In this document: in pieces, positions 7,044 through 7,145 of the stretch
Layout: every line of letters starts with the position of its first letter
How positions within the stretch are numbered: the stretch's first letter is position 1
Source of the DNA: Spirochaetes bacterium GWF1_49_6
GTDB lineage: Bacteria; Spirochaetota; Brevinematia; Brevinematales; GWF1-51-8
Length of the DNA stretch: 7,145 bases
Assembly: GCA_001829395.1 (NCBI GenBank)
Contig: MIBD01000071.1
Location: 1,424-8,568 of the forward strand
Reading direction: 5' to 3'
Made by a program: the position numbers and the translations under genes
Notes under the pieces: model-generated
Told to the model about the DNA's origin: nothing
The model's database searches: none
Seen by the model: only the letters and a program-made list of their open reading frames with translations

Positions 7044-7053
7044 GGAGCGGTGA
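7041..7053 (+). promoter_or_regulatory. Shine-Dalgarno site fused to the stop codon of the LolA-like gene
   Basis: TAAGGAGCGGTGA begins with the TAA stop of the LolA-like gene and closely matches the full anti-Shine-Dalgarno complement. AGGAG ends 6 nt before the ATG at 7054, which decides that start over the GTG at 7050. Confidence 0.7.
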
Positions 7054-7145
7054 ATGAAAAAACTGACTTTAGCGCTTGCTTTTTCGATGGTCATATCCGT
7101 GGGCGGACTTTTAAGCGGACAGGAGCTCGGCATGAGCGAGGACGA
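7054..7145 (+). CDS. Start of a secreted protein of unknown family, partial
   Basis: The frame opens with ATG at 7054 and runs off the right edge, giving 30 full codons. The residues (MKKLTLALAF, a hydrophobic core to about 20, then SGQELGMSEDE) have the form of a signal peptide: Lys-Lys start, hydrophobic stretch, small residues before QE. No cysteine lipobox is visible. It follows the LolA-like gene with 10 nt between stop and start and has a strong ribosome site, so it is probably the next gene of the export operon. In similar gene clusters an outer-membrane or periplasmic partner often follows, but too little is visible to name a family. Confidence 0.7.
   Translation, partial: MKKLTLALAFSMVISVGGLLSGQELGMSED

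Noticed and set aside
6657..7133. Minus-strand open frame of 158 codons
   Set aside because: It is antisense to the LolA-like gene and the next signal peptide; the sense strand has ribosome sites and family motifs.
7050..7145. GTG start at 7050 for the last gene
   Set aside because: That frame gives no signal peptide and leaves almost no spacing from the Shine-Dalgarno site; the ATG at 7054 gives a Lys-Lys-hydrophobic leader.

Overview
The window reads as a chromosomal segment of a Gram-negative (diderm) bacterium. A chemotaxis receptor with a spirochaete-like hairpin (MNAAIEASHAG) and an ABC export operon coupled to a LolA-like periplasmic protein are most in keeping with a free-living or environmental spirochaete. 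This assignment is an inference from a few motifs; no rRNA or other marker gene is present. Coding regions are of moderate GC content, while the intergenic stretches are clearly AT-rich. There are no tRNA or rRNA genes, insertion sequences, CRISPR arrays or phage genes.

Left side, minus strand (1-1877): a small DUF1232/YkvA-family membrane protein (1470-1877) is followed by a methyl-accepting chemotaxis protein (1-1406) cut by the left window edge. The receptor lacks the usual two-helix, periplasmic-sensor layout. Its N-terminus appears to be a block of about seven membrane helices leading directly into a HAMP-like segment and the cytoplasmic coiled coil.

Middle (1878-2201): a 324-bp divergent intergenic region. 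It carries a near-consensus sigma70-type promoter facing right (TTGACA, 17 bp, AATAAT), a perfect TATAAT facing left, and an inverted repeat over the -35 zone of the leftward promoter. The rightward transcript would have a leader of about 170 nt.

Right side, plus strand (2202 to the end): a tightly packed operon with 9-16 nt gaps and Shine-Dalgarno sites often fused to the preceding stop codon. The order is LolD/MacB-type ATPase, FtsX-fold permease (510 aa), second and larger FtsX-fold permease (605 aa), LolA-like secreted periplasmic protein (259 aa), and the beginning of another secreted protein cut by the right edge. The natural reading is a LolCDE-like machine: the ATPase drives a heterodimer of two four-helix permeases, which pass a lipoprotein or other lipidic cargo to a soluble LolA-like carrier. 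The truncated last gene may encode the next component in the envelope. Both permeases have periplasmic parts larger than those of classical LolC/LolE, and the larger one seems to contain a duplicated periplasmic module.
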